From: Xylanimonas cellulosilytica DSM 15894
GTDB lineage: Bacteria; Actinomycetota; Actinomycetes; Actinomycetales; Cellulomonadaceae
Reading direction: 5' to 3'
DNA length: 64,000 bases
Assembly: GCF_000024965.1 (NCBI RefSeq)
Contig: NC_013530.1
Span: 2,790,001-2,854,000 of the forward strand
Below are positions 37,123 through 45,667 of this stretch, piece after piece; position 1 is the first letter of the stretch, and each line of letters opens with the position of its first letter. A program made the translations under genes and the position numbers. Below the pieces are notes generated by a model. That model was given only the letters and a program-made list of their open reading frames with translations, ran no database searches and was not told the origin of the DNA.

Positions 37123-38088
37123 GTGGCGTCTCCGAGGGTTCTGAAGCGTGCGAATGGCACGCGGCAGGTCCAGATCGTGTGGGGCAAGGTCGGCGGGAAG
37201 CGGAAGGTCGAGTACGTCGGTTCGGGTCGCACCGACGAGGAGATTGAGTTGCTGCTCGTCGAGGCGCGTGAGCGCATCAACGCAGGTCAAGGAGCGCTTG
37301 ATCTTGGGCTGGTGGGTCCTCGGCGGGCCGGTGAGCCGCTCGAGGAGGTCGCTTCGCAGATGGCCCTCTTGTGGGACGCGCTCAACGCCGGGTTCCGGGC
37401 ACTCGGGTTCGACGAGGCTGCCGGCGATGACGTGTTCCGTGATCTGGTCCTCGCGCGGATCGTCGAGCCGACGTCGAAGCACGCCGCGATCGAGCGGGTC
37501 CTGCCCGAGATCGGTGTCCCGCACGCATCGCACCGGACCGTGGCGAGGCGGCTGCGCGTGTACTCCGCCGAGGGCTTCCGCGACTCGCTCTCTGCGGCAT
37601 GCGCCCGCGCTGCACGGCTGGGACCTGCGAGTTTGCTCCTTTTCGATGTCACGAACCTGTGGTTCGAGACGGACAAGGAGGACGAGTTCCGCATTCCAGG
37701 CTTCAGCAAGGAGCGCCGGGTCGAGCCGTTGATCCAGATCGGGTTGCTCGCGGACGCGTCCGGGATGCCGTTGATGGTCACGGCGTGGGAGGGCAACACC
37801 GCCGAGACGAAGACGATGATCCCCACGTTGAAGGCGTTCATGACCGCCCACCAACTGCACGACGTGGTGGTCGTCGCGGATGCGGGGATGATCTCGGAGG
37901 CGAACTGGAAGGCGATCGAGGCCGAGGGGTTCTCCTTCGTCCTCGGGGCGAAGATGCCCCACCTGCCCTACGTCATCGAGAAGTGGCGCACCGACCACCC
38001 CGACGTCGAGTACGAGGACGGGCAGGTGTGGGTTGCCCGCGAGCCGGTGGGCACGGGGAAGAAGAACCGCGCCGACCACGTCTGTTGA
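37123..38088 (+). pseudogene. IS1634-family transposase, 5' part (interrupted)
   Basis: Codons 1-320 of a transposase with a GTG start. SLLLFDVTNLWFET and VVVVADAGMIS carry the first two catalytic aspartates of the DDE_Tnp_1 fold. The frame runs two codons into the inserted IS21-type element and stops at 38086-38088. If the inner IS and one 6-bp target copy are removed (38083-40292), the frame continues exactly into the fragment at 40293-40838, giving a 501-residue protein. The third catalytic acid is in the other fragment, so this part should be inactive. Confidence 0.92.
38077..38082. repeat. Left 6-bp target-site duplication of the IS21-type element
   Basis: CACGTC abuts the left end of the inner element and is repeated exactly at 40287-40292. 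Confidence 0.92.
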
Positions 38089-38153
38089 CGACGCCTGAAA
38101 ACTGACCCCGTGGCGACGGACGAATCTTGACCCCTCTGGCTGAGTCTGGAGGG

Positions 38154-39449
38154 ATGATCTCGATGGAGGACTGGGCGGAGATCCGCCGGTTGCACAGGTC
38201 TGAGGGCGTGCCGATCAAGGCGATCGCTCGGAGGCTGGGTGTCGCGCGGAACACGGTGCGGGCGGCGTTGGCGGCGAGCGATCCGCCGCGGTACTCGAGG
38301 CCGGCGAAGGGTTCGCTGGTCGACGAGGTCGAGTCGCTGGTGCGTGAGCAGTTGCGGCTGGACCCGACAATGCCGGCGACGGTGATTGCCAAGCGGATCG
38401 GGTGGACGCGCTCGTTGACGATCCTCAAGGACAGGATCCGCGACATCCGCCCGGAGTACCGCGGGATCGATCCGGCCGACCGGGTCGTGCACAAGCCCGG
38501 AGACACGGTGCAGTGCGACCTATGGTTCCCCGAGCCGCGGATCGCGGTGGGGCATGGGCAGGCGATGATGCTGCCGGTCCTGGTGATGGTCGCGACGTAC
38601 TCGCGCTACATGTGCGGGGTCATGGTGCCCTCGCGGCGCAGCGGGGACCTGACCGCGGCGATGTGGCAGCTGCTGGGGCAGATGAACGCGGTCCCGCACC
38701 GGTTGTGGTGGGACAGGGAGTCAGCGATCGCCACCACGCGCGGGGTGCCGACGCAGTCGATGCGCGCGTTCGTCGGTTCGCTGGGCACCCGGGCGGTGAT
38801 CGCTCCGGCCGCGGACCCGGAGTTCAAGGGCGGCGTCGAGCGCCACAACCGGTACCTGGAGTCGTCGTTCCTGCCGGGGCGCCGGTTCACGGGACCGGGC
38901 GACTTCAACGCACAGCTCGGCGGGTGGCTGGCGCAGGACGCCAACCAGCGCGTGGTGCGGGCCCTCGGTGCCCGGCCCGCGGAGGTCTTCGAACGGGAAC
39001 GGCCCCTGATGCTGCCCCTGCCGCCGGTGGCCCCGACGACGGGCTGGCATCACCGGGTGCGCCTGGGCCGGGACTACTACGTGCGCCTGGACTCCAACGA
39101 CTACTCCGTCGACCCGTCCGTCATCGGGCGGATGGTCGAGGTGCACGCGGACCTGACGAGGGTCTGGGTCACGTGCGAGGACCGGCAGGTGGCCTCCCAT
39201 GCCCGCTGCTGGGCCGACCACGCCACGATCACCGATCCCGCGCACGTGGCCACCGCGGCGGTCCTGCGCAGGCAGTACCAGCAGACCGCCGCCGCCCGCG
39301 CCGAGCAGGCTCGACTGGCCGGCGCCAGGACACACGCGGACGGCACGATCGTGCCGCTGCGCGCCTTGTCTGACTACGACACCCTGTTCGGCATCGACCC
39401 CGCCCTCGGCCACGCGGCCGCCGAGGACGGGCAGGGGGTGGCCGGATGA
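38154..39449 (+). CDS. istA: IS21-family transposase IstA
   Basis: About 431 residues. The N-terminus MISMEDWAEIRRLHRSEG and the helix-turn-helix IKAIARRLGVARNTVRAAL are standard for IstA. Catalytic DDE candidates are the Asp of VQCDLWF, the Asp of WWDRESA and the Glu of GGVERHNRYLES. A C-terminal DNA-binding-like segment RDYYVRLDSNDYSVDP follows. GGAGGG lies directly before ATG 38154, so the in-frame ATG at 38163 (9 nt from it) is an alternative start. It appears intact and overlaps istB by 4 bp (ATGA). Confidence 0.95.
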   Translation: MISMEDWAEIRRLHRSEGVPIKAIARRLGVARNTVRAALAASDPPRYSRPAKGSLVDEVESLVREQLRLDPTMPATVIAKRIGWTRSLTILKDRIRDIRPEYRGIDPADRVVHKPGDTVQCDLWFPEPRIAVGHGQAMMLPVLVMVATYSRYMCGVMVPSRRSGDLTAAMWQLLGQMNAVPHRLWWDRESAIATTRGVPTQSMRAFVGSLGTRAVIAPAADPEFKGGVERHNRYLESSFLPGRRFTGPGDFNAQLGGWLAQDANQRVVRALGARPAEVFERERPLMLPLPPVAPTTGWHHRVRLGRDYYVRLDSNDYSVDPSVIGRMVEVHADLTRVWVTCEDRQVASHARCWADHATITDPAHVATAAVLRRQYQQTAAARAEQARLAGARTHADGTIVPLRALSDYDTLFGIDPALGHAAAEDGQGVAG

Positions 39450-40216
39450 ACGCCGAGCAGACGACGTCCCGGATCGCCTACCAGGCCCGGGCTCTCAAGA
39501 CGCCGACGATCGGGCGGGTGTTCGCCGAGCTCGGTGACCGGGCCCGCGCCGAGGGCTGGTCCCACGAGGAGTACCTCGCCGCGGTCCTGGACCGCCAGCT
39601 CGCCGACCGGGAAGCCGCCGGGATCGTCACGCGCATGGGCCAGGCGCACTTCCCTGCGCTGAAGACGCTCGAGGACTTCAACACCACCCACCAGCCCGGG
39701 CTTCGCCGCGATCAGCTCGCGCACCTGGCCTCGTGCGCGTTCGTGCCGAAGGCCGAGAACGTGATCCTGCTCGGCCCGCCCGGGACCGGCAAGACCCACC
39801 TAGCGATCGCGCTGGGCATCAAGACGATCCACGCCGGGAACCTCGCCCTGTTCAACACCGCGACCGGCTGGCTCGACCGCCTCGCCACAGCGCACGCCGC
39901 CGGCCTCCTGGACGCCGAGCTGCGACGCCTGCGCCGCTACAAGGTCTTGATCATCGACGAGGTCGGCTACATCCCGTTCGACCATGACGCCGCGAACCTC
40001 TTCTTCCAACTCGTCGCAGCACGCTACGAACAAGGGTCGCTGATCATCACCTCGAACCTGCCCTTCGGGCGCTGGGGCGAGGTCTTCGGCGACGAGGTCG
40101 TCGCCGCCGCGATGATCGACCGCCTCGTGCACCACGCCGAGGTCGTCACCCTGACCGGCGACTCCTACCGCACCCGAGCGCGCCGCGAACTACTCACCAC
40201 GAAAACCGACAAGTAG
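39446..40216 (+). CDS. istB: IS21-family ATPase helper IstB
   Basis: 256 residues, AAA+ ATPase related to DnaC. Walker A is GPPGTGKTH, Walker B is VLIIDEVGYI, sensor 1 appears as SLIITSNLPF, and the C-terminal arginine motif lies in AAMIDRLVHHAE. IstB remodels target DNA and recruits the IstA transposase complex. The ATG overlaps the istA stop. It looks complete, so the element may still be mobile. Confidence 0.96.
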   Translation: MNAEQTTSRIAYQARALKTPTIGRVFAELGDRARAEGWSHEEYLAAVLDRQLADREAAGIVTRMGQAHFPALKTLEDFNTTHQPGLRRDQLAHLASCAFVPKAENVILLGPPGTGKTHLAIALGIKTIHAGNLALFNTATGWLDRLATAHAAGLLDAELRRLRRYKVLIIDEVGYIPFDHDAANLFFQLVAARYEQGSLIITSNLPFGRWGEVFGDEVVAAAMIDRLVHHAEVVTLTGDSYRTRARRELLTTKTDK

Positions 40217-40286
40217 GACACAACCACCACCGGAGGGGTCAACTTTCAGACGACGATAAGGGGTCAGTCTTGGGCCGTCGTTGACA

Positions 40287-40292
40287 CACGTC
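40287..40292. repeat. Right 6-bp target-site duplication of the IS21-type element
   Basis: CACGTC directly follows the right end of the inner element and matches 38077-38082. Fusing the flanks at one copy restores the split transposase frame. Confidence 0.92.
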
Positions 40293-40838
40293 ACCTACTA
40301 CCAGTTCAAGCAGAAGCGGGCGGCGCGCACGTTGCGTGGGATCGACGCGCAGGTCGCCAAGGCGCAGGTCCAGGTCGACGGGCACGCCGCGGTGAAGCGG
40401 AACCGGTTCATCAAGCTCGACGGCGCGACCAAGTCCATCAACCGGGACCTGGAAGCCAAGGCCAGGTCACTGGCCGGGTTCAAGGCCTACCTCACGAACG
40501 TCGCGGACCCGACCCCGGAGCAGGTGATCGGCGCCTACCAGCGGCTTTACAAGATCGAGAAGACGTTCCGCATGGCCAAGTCCGACCTCGCCGTCCGCCC
40601 CGTCTACCACCACTTGCGCGAGTCGATCGAGGCGCACCTGACCATCGTGTTCGCGGCCATGGCCGTCAGCCACTGGATCGAGACGACGACCGGGTGGTCC
40701 ATCAAGAAGTTCGTCACGACCACCCGCACCTACCGCACGACCTGGGCGAAGGTCGGCAAACAGACCCTGCCGATCAGGAAGCCGCTACCCGACGACCTCC
40801 GCGAAGCCCTCGACAAGATCGCTCACGCCGCCCGCTAA
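40293..40838 (+). pseudogene. IS1634-family transposase, 3' part (interrupted)
   Basis: The last 181 codons of the split transposase, beginning TYYQFKQKR. The segment YKIEKTFRMAKSDL provides the third catalytic acid (Glu) in the YREK-like motif of DDE_Tnp_1 enzymes. It has no ribosome site of its own; an open frame through the duplication would start at a TTG in the IS end (40281). It is judged non-functional. Confidence 0.9.
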
Positions 40839-40891
40839 GGGGACACCACGATGGCAGAAGTCAGGTTCTGCCATCGTGGTGTCCCCTAGCG
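40833..40891. terminator. Long near-perfect hairpin at the right end of the IS1634-type element
   Basis: Arms at 40833-40859 and 40866-40891 pair over 26 bp with one bulged A and a 6-nt loop. The left arm holds the transposase stop and right terminal repeat; the right arm is an extra inverted copy of the same repeat core. Placed between convergent genes, it could stop transcription from either side. Confidence 0.7.
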
Positions 40892-40934
40892 GGCGACGTG
40901 TCTGACCGCCAAAGGCGGTCTCGTCATCCCGCTA

Positions 40935-42488
40935 CTAGCGGCGCAGAAACACACCCACAAGTGCAACCCGGGCGCTCTTCAGATATCTGAGCGCGGTACG
41001 GAGAGGTGCGGTGACCTTCCAGGACCATGAGTTTCGCATCTGGTCAAGCTCTGCCCTTGCGCGCACAAGACCAGCGATATCTTGTCGATGAAGATGCTTA
41101 ACGTTCGCAATCGAGGCAGCCTTTCTCTCAAGCTCATCGTGAAGCCTGGCCACCGAGAGCCCTCTCTCCTCGAGAGACGCGATCAGCCCCTCCCGCAATA
41201 CGACAACCTCGCGGAACCTGCCGGCCAGGTCGTCCAACTCACGCTGGACTCTTCCTCGATCGGCGCGCAGAACGTCGCATTCCTGAACCGCATGGTCACG
41301 CTCACGGGTAAGTGAGCGTACGGAGGTTACCGCGCGCTTGTGCGCCTCACGCTCCGAGAACCATCCGTTTTCACGCACAGCCAACTGAGTCAATCGTCGA
41401 TCGAGTTGTACCGCAGATGCGGCAATGTCACCGTCCACACCCTCAAGAGGCAGTTTCATCGCACCGATGGACCCGGCGAGTGCCTTCATGCATGACGACA
41501 GACCAAACCGCTCTATCGCTGTTGCCCGGTAGGACCCCGAGAAATCAAGCGCACGTCGCCATCCAGCGCGGACCTCCTCCGCGATCTCCACTCCAGACCG
41601 CTTCGAGAAGCCTCTGCCGGAGAAGTTTAGCGCTGCCGATTGCTCGAGGTTCTCCTCATCCAACCATCCCGGCCCACCGTGCACATCGTAGCAATACACG
41701 CCACGTCCAGCATTTAGCGCATACTGGACCGTCTTGCCGATGGAGATGACTGCATCAACATGCGCCAAGAGCGCGGGATCGACACGGCGCGCCAACGCGC
41801 CGTACTCCCGTTGGGCACCGACCACGGCAATCTCAGCATCATCCACCAACAGACTGAGCGCTTCGCGCATTTCATCAGGCAGGTGATTGGACACAACCAA
41901 CAGCCTGGGGCGATCCCCATCTAAGCTGCCCCGTTGTACGCGAGCGAAACCGTCAGGCGCAGGATTCGGAAACACGAGTAAGCGCTCTTCCGGGAACCCG
42001 TCATAAAGCCCTGCATTCCGATGAGCGTCACGCGTCTCAGGCGAGTTGAAGACAACGGCCGCTGCCATGCCTCGTTCCAGGCCGGGCACAAGCGCCATTT
42101 CTGCAGCCAGGAAAGGCGACAAATGGGCAAATATAACTGTCTTCGGCGCGTGAGGACTGAAGAGGACGGCGGGAGTTACGTTGTGCTGGATCCAGGCGAG
42201 CGTGAACTCATAATTTTTCAGTCGATCAGCGAGCATCGGATCGTCAGCCGCAATAACCTCGACGCCAGGCAACGCCAAATGCTCACTGACGAACTCTTCT
42301 CCGAAAGATCGTGCAACAACGACCACTCGACGACCCATAGACGCGAAGTACTCGCAGAGTTCAAGGACGACAACCTCGGAGCCAGCTAGGCGATGGAGCA
42401 AGCCCTGGGTAACCAGAACATCTCCATCCTTGGCAAGGATCCCGTTCTCAGTCACGAGGTTCGACCCCGCTGGCGCGGATGCCTCCAT
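40935..42488 (-). CDS. GT-B-like glycosyltransferase with C-terminal coiled coil
   Basis: 517 residues. VLVTQGLLHRLAGSEVVVLELCEYF resembles the N-terminal acceptor-side motif of GT4 proteins; VVFNSPETRDAH and LLVVSNHLPDEMREAL lie around the interdomain region. From about residue 390 the chain is rich in Arg/Glu/Leu with heptad spacing, then ends with NSWSWKVTAPLRTALRYLK, a short motif recurrent at the C-termini of polysaccharide glycosyltransferases and methyltransferases, possibly for membrane contact. GC is clearly lower than in the left part of the window. It lies 8 bp after the 1,043-residue protein gene, in the same operon. The sugar is unknown. Confidence 0.75.
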   Translation of the reverse strand: MEASAPAGSNLVTENGILAKDGDVLVTQGLLHRLAGSEVVVLELCEYFASMGRRVVVVARSFGEEFVSEHLALPGVEVIAADDPMLADRLKNYEFTLAWIQHNVTPAVLFSPHAPKTVIFAHLSPFLAAEMALVPGLERGMAAAVVFNSPETRDAHRNAGLYDGFPEERLLVFPNPAPDGFARVQRGSLDGDRPRLLVVSNHLPDEMREALSLLVDDAEIAVVGAQREYGALARRVDPALLAHVDAVISIGKTVQYALNAGRGVYCYDVHGGPGWLDEENLEQSAALNFSGRGFSKRSGVEIAEEVRAGWRRALDFSGSYRATAIERFGLSSCMKALAGSIGAMKLPLEGVDGDIAASAVQLDRRLTQLAVRENGWFSEREAHKRAVTSVRSLTRERDHAVQECDVLRADRGRVQRELDDLAGRFREVVVLREGLIASLEERGLSVARLHDELERKAASIANVKHLHRQDIAGLVRARAELDQMRNSWSWKVTAPLRTALRYLKSARVALVGVFLRR

Positions 42489-42496
42489 TCTCCCAC

Positions 42497-45400
42497 CTAC
42501 TCCATGAAGTTGAGAACATCGCGCAGCATCACCGCTGCTCGCGCGTCGAACGAGTGATCCCGAGCAACCATCGCAGAGATCTGCTCGAAGCGTGTGCGAT
42601 CTGGTATCCATGACCGATCTGCGGTCATCTCCTTCATCTCCTCAGGGCTACCGCAAGACCGAACGGCACCCCCGAAGATCTCCAGACCTTCGACTTCATC
42701 CGTGATCACCGGGACACCAGCCGCAACCGCGTCAAAAGTTCGATTGTTGATGAACCCAGCGTCCCGCATCACATCCAGGTGATCGTTCAGCACGATTTTC
42801 GCAGAAGCATAGGAGAGCGGCGTGTCCTTAAACGGAAGATACTCACCCCGCGTCTGCTCCGGCGACACGTGCGACCATCCCGGACCCCACAGGCTCACGT
42901 CCGCTCCGCTGTCTATGGCCATCTCGACAAGTGGCCGCCCGCCCGCACCGAACCTTGCACCTCCTACGAAGAGCAGGTCACTCGCCAATTCGTCATCCCG
43001 GCGCCGCGGCTTGAATCTATCTGGATTGGTCGCCTGCAAGAGCTTTTGGACCTCCCGCCCCGAGTCGGAACTCATCTCACGCGCCCATCGCTCTGAGCCT
43101 GCATACACAAGATCATGGCGCCTGACTTCCTCAACGGACACGAGTTCTGGATGACTCATGACCCAAAGGATGTTTACTCGCCCTGCCTGTGGAACCGGCT
43201 TCCGCAGACCGCGAAGTGTCAGGACTACGTCGTCTAGGTAGGAGGTCTCCCGCTCAAACGCTCCAAAGCGATCGATTACAACCTCCTGCCCCAGACGCTC
43301 GAGAGACGTTCGGAGATCCTCTGCGAAGATCGTATCGCCCCACCAGTCCCCCCAGTAGGTTCCGCTCGCACCGATCTTGATTGCCCACCGGAGACTAGGG
43401 ACACGCCCAAGGCCTTCGACTTCTACTTCCCGCTTCGGTCTCGTCACCAGGGGCATCCAGTTTTGCCCACCGGCGAGGGGACGCACGTGCGGTACCTCGA
43501 AGCCGACTTCACGAAACTTCTCAACGTCGCTGGACGGCATGCGCCCGCGCCAACGCTCCAGAAGAATCCTTCGATTCTCGTCAACATGCGCAAAGCGCCC
43601 TGGCGACTTCGACTCCTTGTGCTCAACGAGCGAACGTGACTCAACATGGAACGACCGCCCAGTAAGCTCTCGAGCCCGCAAGCAGAAGTCGATATCTTCA
43701 CACCCGTTCGCGAATATCGGGTCAAACCCGCGGAGACGCTCGAATAGTTCCGCCCGGACCAGGAGCGCACCGGCGGTCACCGCAGCGAAGTCATCACCAG
43801 GCGACCGGAACGCATCCTCCCGGGGATGCCGAGCGAGGAAGTGAATCGGCATTCCGTCTTCAATGACAAACACGGTCCCCGCAGTCTGCACGGTCCCGTT
43901 TGGATACAACATCAGAGGCTGCACACCGATGGCGTCCGTACTTTCGAGGCGATCGATGAGTGGGTCCAACCAGCCGTCCCGTACGACCGTGTCATTGTTG
44001 AGGAACATGACAAACTCACCGGTTGAAATCGCGTACCCGAAATTGCAACCCGTGGCGAAGTTGTAGTTCCGCGTCAGACGTTGATACCTAACGCGGGGAT
44101 GATTCTGGTACCGGGCCGCGACGATACGTCCAACATAGAGCCGTGAACCATTGTCAACGAGTATGACCTCGACGTCCGACGTCTCGGTCGTCGCAAGAAC
44201 TCGGTCCACTGCCTGAATAGTGTTCATGTAGTCCTCGTATACGAGGACTATCACGCTTACACGTCCGCCTACCCGTTCACTTACCCGCGAGGAGAGTTCG
44301 TCCCAGCGGACCACATGCCTAGCCCCGGCAACAAATTGCCAGTGCTCGCTCTCACTTCTAGTGATCCGGTCCGCAGAATCTCCGTCAGAGTACTCGCAAC
44401 CGATGAACGGAAGATATGCAATGTGGCCCTGTTCAGCGATGTCGAGTATGAGTGCATAATCCACCCACCGCGCAAGAGCCTCGTCAAACCCGCCCCTTTT
44501 GAGGGCGACCGCGCGTCTCACGACTAGTGAGTTCATATCGATCAGGCTACGCTTTGCCAGTGCGTCGATGCCCACCTGAGCGCCACGATAACACTGCGAT
44601 CCATCTGCCTCTGTGATGCGGAGGCCATTGTGGGTCGCGACAGTCCCATCAACAGACTCCAGCCACCGGACGGAAAGCTCAAGGTGCCGACTCGTCCATG
44701 TGTTGTCCGTGTCCAGGAATGCGAAGTACTCGCCTTCGGCAACACCGAAGCCTGAATTTCGTGCGCGCGCGACACCACCGTGCGACAGGGAGACGAACTT
44801 GATGCGTGGATCCTCTGCCATGTAGGCTCTGACGACTTCCTCGGTCGAGTCGGTCGAACCGTCATCAACGATGATGAGTTCCCAGGCCTCGTGCGTCTGA
44901 GCGAGGACTGAATCGATTGCGGGCGAGATCTGGTCCTCACGATTCCAGGCCGGCATGATGACCGATACCAGGACGTCGCCCCTTCTTGGAAGACGCTCGG
45001 CTTCAGCAATCCACTCCGCCTCCCGCGCTGCATCCCATACCGCATACTTTCCCGGGGCCGATACAGCGGCCTGAGCCCGAGCAGAAACTGCGGTGGCGAT
45101 TGCAGATGCTCGTATCGCGCCCCAGGTTCCAGGCGTACCTGGAAAACCGCGCGGGGGAGCAATGAGTTGATCGGACTCGAGGCCGGAGAAGAACGTCTCA
45201 GCGCAGAACTCCTGGTCCGAAGCGTGCTGTTGCGTCGGATCGAAGATCGGGCCCCAGACCGTTCTTGCGTTCGCAGGATCGTTCAGCCATTTTTCGTAGC
45301 GATCGAAGTCTCGACTTCGCAGACCTTCGCGGACGTCGCGAGGAATGTACGCTGGATCAATCAGTGGGTGAAGAGAGTATCCCTTCCTCGCACCGGCGCC

Positions 45401-45628
45401 TGCCCAGTCACGAGCGGCATGCTCAGCACTTTGGAACTCACGTCCTCGCTGGGATGCGTAGTAGGCGTCGTCAAAGAATGGACTCGTCGCAACGCGGGAG
45501 ATAAGTAACTCGGTCGCGCGGGTATTGTATCGCCGTTCCTTTGCGCCTACGATGTAGTTTCCTGCGTGCCGAATGGGCGCCGGCAATCTTTTTAGGATCT
45601 TAGGGATGCGCATCGTGATTCTGTCCAT
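42497..45628 (-). CDS. Three-domain glycosyltransferase (two GT2 plus one GT-B-like domain)
   Basis: 1,043 residues. After an N-terminal helical region, the first GT2 domain (about 220-440) has SVIMPAWNREDQISPAID, LIIVDDGSTDSTEE and FAFLDTDNTW (the Asp pair). The second GT2 domain (about 455-700) has SVIVLVYEDYMNTIQ, VEVILVDNGS and FVMFLNNDTVV. The C-terminal part (about 745-1043) resembles a CgeB/GT4-type module with LLFVGGARFGAGGRP, SLWGPGWSHV and FDAVAAGVPVITDEVEG. Such fusions usually build several linkages of one repeat unit. Start at ATG 45628; an ATG at 45613 (MRIPKILKRL) is equally possible as neither has a strong ribosome site. GC is low compared with the window. It is part of a four-gene minus-strand operon. 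Confidence 0.85.
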   Translation of the reverse strand: MDRITMRIPKILKRLPAPIRHAGNYIVGAKERRYNTRATELLISRVATSPFFDDAYYASQRGREFQSAEHAARDWAGAGARKGYSLHPLIDPAYIPRDVREGLRSRDFDRYEKWLNDPANARTVWGPIFDPTQQHASDQEFCAETFFSGLESDQLIAPPRGFPGTPGTWGAIRASAIATAVSARAQAAVSAPGKYAVWDAAREAEWIAEAERLPRRGDVLVSVIMPAWNREDQISPAIDSVLAQTHEAWELIIVDDGSTDSTEEVVRAYMAEDPRIKFVSLSHGGVARARNSGFGVAEGEYFAFLDTDNTWTSRHLELSVRWLESVDGTVATHNGLRITEADGSQCYRGAQVGIDALAKRSLIDMNSLVVRRAVALKRGGFDEALARWVDYALILDIAEQGHIAYLPFIGCEYSDGDSADRITRSESEHWQFVAGARHVVRWDELSSRVSERVGGRVSVIVLVYEDYMNTIQAVDRVLATTETSDVEVILVDNGSRLYVGRIVAARYQNHPRVRYQRLTRNYNFATGCNFGYAISTGEFVMFLNNDTVVRDGWLDPLIDRLESTDAIGVQPLMLYPNGTVQTAGTVFVIEDGMPIHFLARHPREDAFRSPGDDFAAVTAGALLVRAELFERLRGFDPIFANGCEDIDFCLRARELTGRSFHVESRSLVEHKESKSPGRFAHVDENRRILLERWRGRMPSSDVEKFREVGFEVPHVRPLAGGQNWMPLVTRPKREVEVEGLGRVPSLRWAIKIGASGTYWGDWWGDTIFAEDLRTSLERLGQEVVIDRFGAFERETSYLDDVVLTLRGLRKPVPQAGRVNILWVMSHPELVSVEEVRRHDLVYAGSERWAREMSSDSGREVQKLLQATNPDRFKPRRRDDELASDLLFVGGARFGAGGRPLVEMAIDSGADVSLWGPGWSHVSPEQTRGEYLPFKDTPLSYASAKIVLNDHLDVMRDAGFINNRTFDAVAAGVPVITDEVEGLEIFGGAVRSCGSPEEMKEMTADRSWIPDRTRFEQISAMVARDHSFDARAAVMLRDVLNFME

Positions 45629-45667
45629 TCATGGATTGTGGGTGAGTGTCGGCCGCGTGGCACACTG

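Larger units (their letters stand above)
38083..40286 (+). mobile_element. IS21-family insertion sequence (istA-istB)
   Basis: A 2,204-bp element with TG...CA ends. The left end TGTTGACGACG and the reverse complement of the right end TGTCAACGACG match, and an ACTGACCCC repeat follows at the same distance in both; a further TTGACCCCTC motif is also present on each side, as expected for the multiple terminal repeats of IS21 elements. It carries istA and istB in the usual order and is flanked by the 6-bp duplication CACGTC. It sits inside the IS1634-type transposase gene. Confidence 0.95.
36991..40862. mobile_element. IS1634-family-like element, disrupted by an IS21-family insertion
   Basis: Perfect 23-bp terminal inverted repeats lie at 36991-37013 (starting GACTTCTGCCATCG) and 40840-40862. 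Between them is a DDE transposase gene split by a second element. Without the inner IS and one target copy, the element would be 1,662 bp, a normal size for the family. No convincing target duplication is seen directly outside the repeats. A further copy of the repeat core lies just inside the left end (37014) and another just outside the right end (40866), the latter forming a hairpin with the right repeat. Confidence 0.85.

Noticed and set aside
37123-40838. Split transposase as two separate functional genes
   Set aside because: The exact target duplication and frame restoration show a disrupted gene; catalytic residues are divided between the parts.
36984-40889. CTAG as a 4-bp target duplication of the outer IS
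   Set aside because: CTAG occurs at both outer edges, but the sequence inside the right one is the non-terminal copy of the repeat, so the ends would not be proper inverted termini. Kept only as a note.
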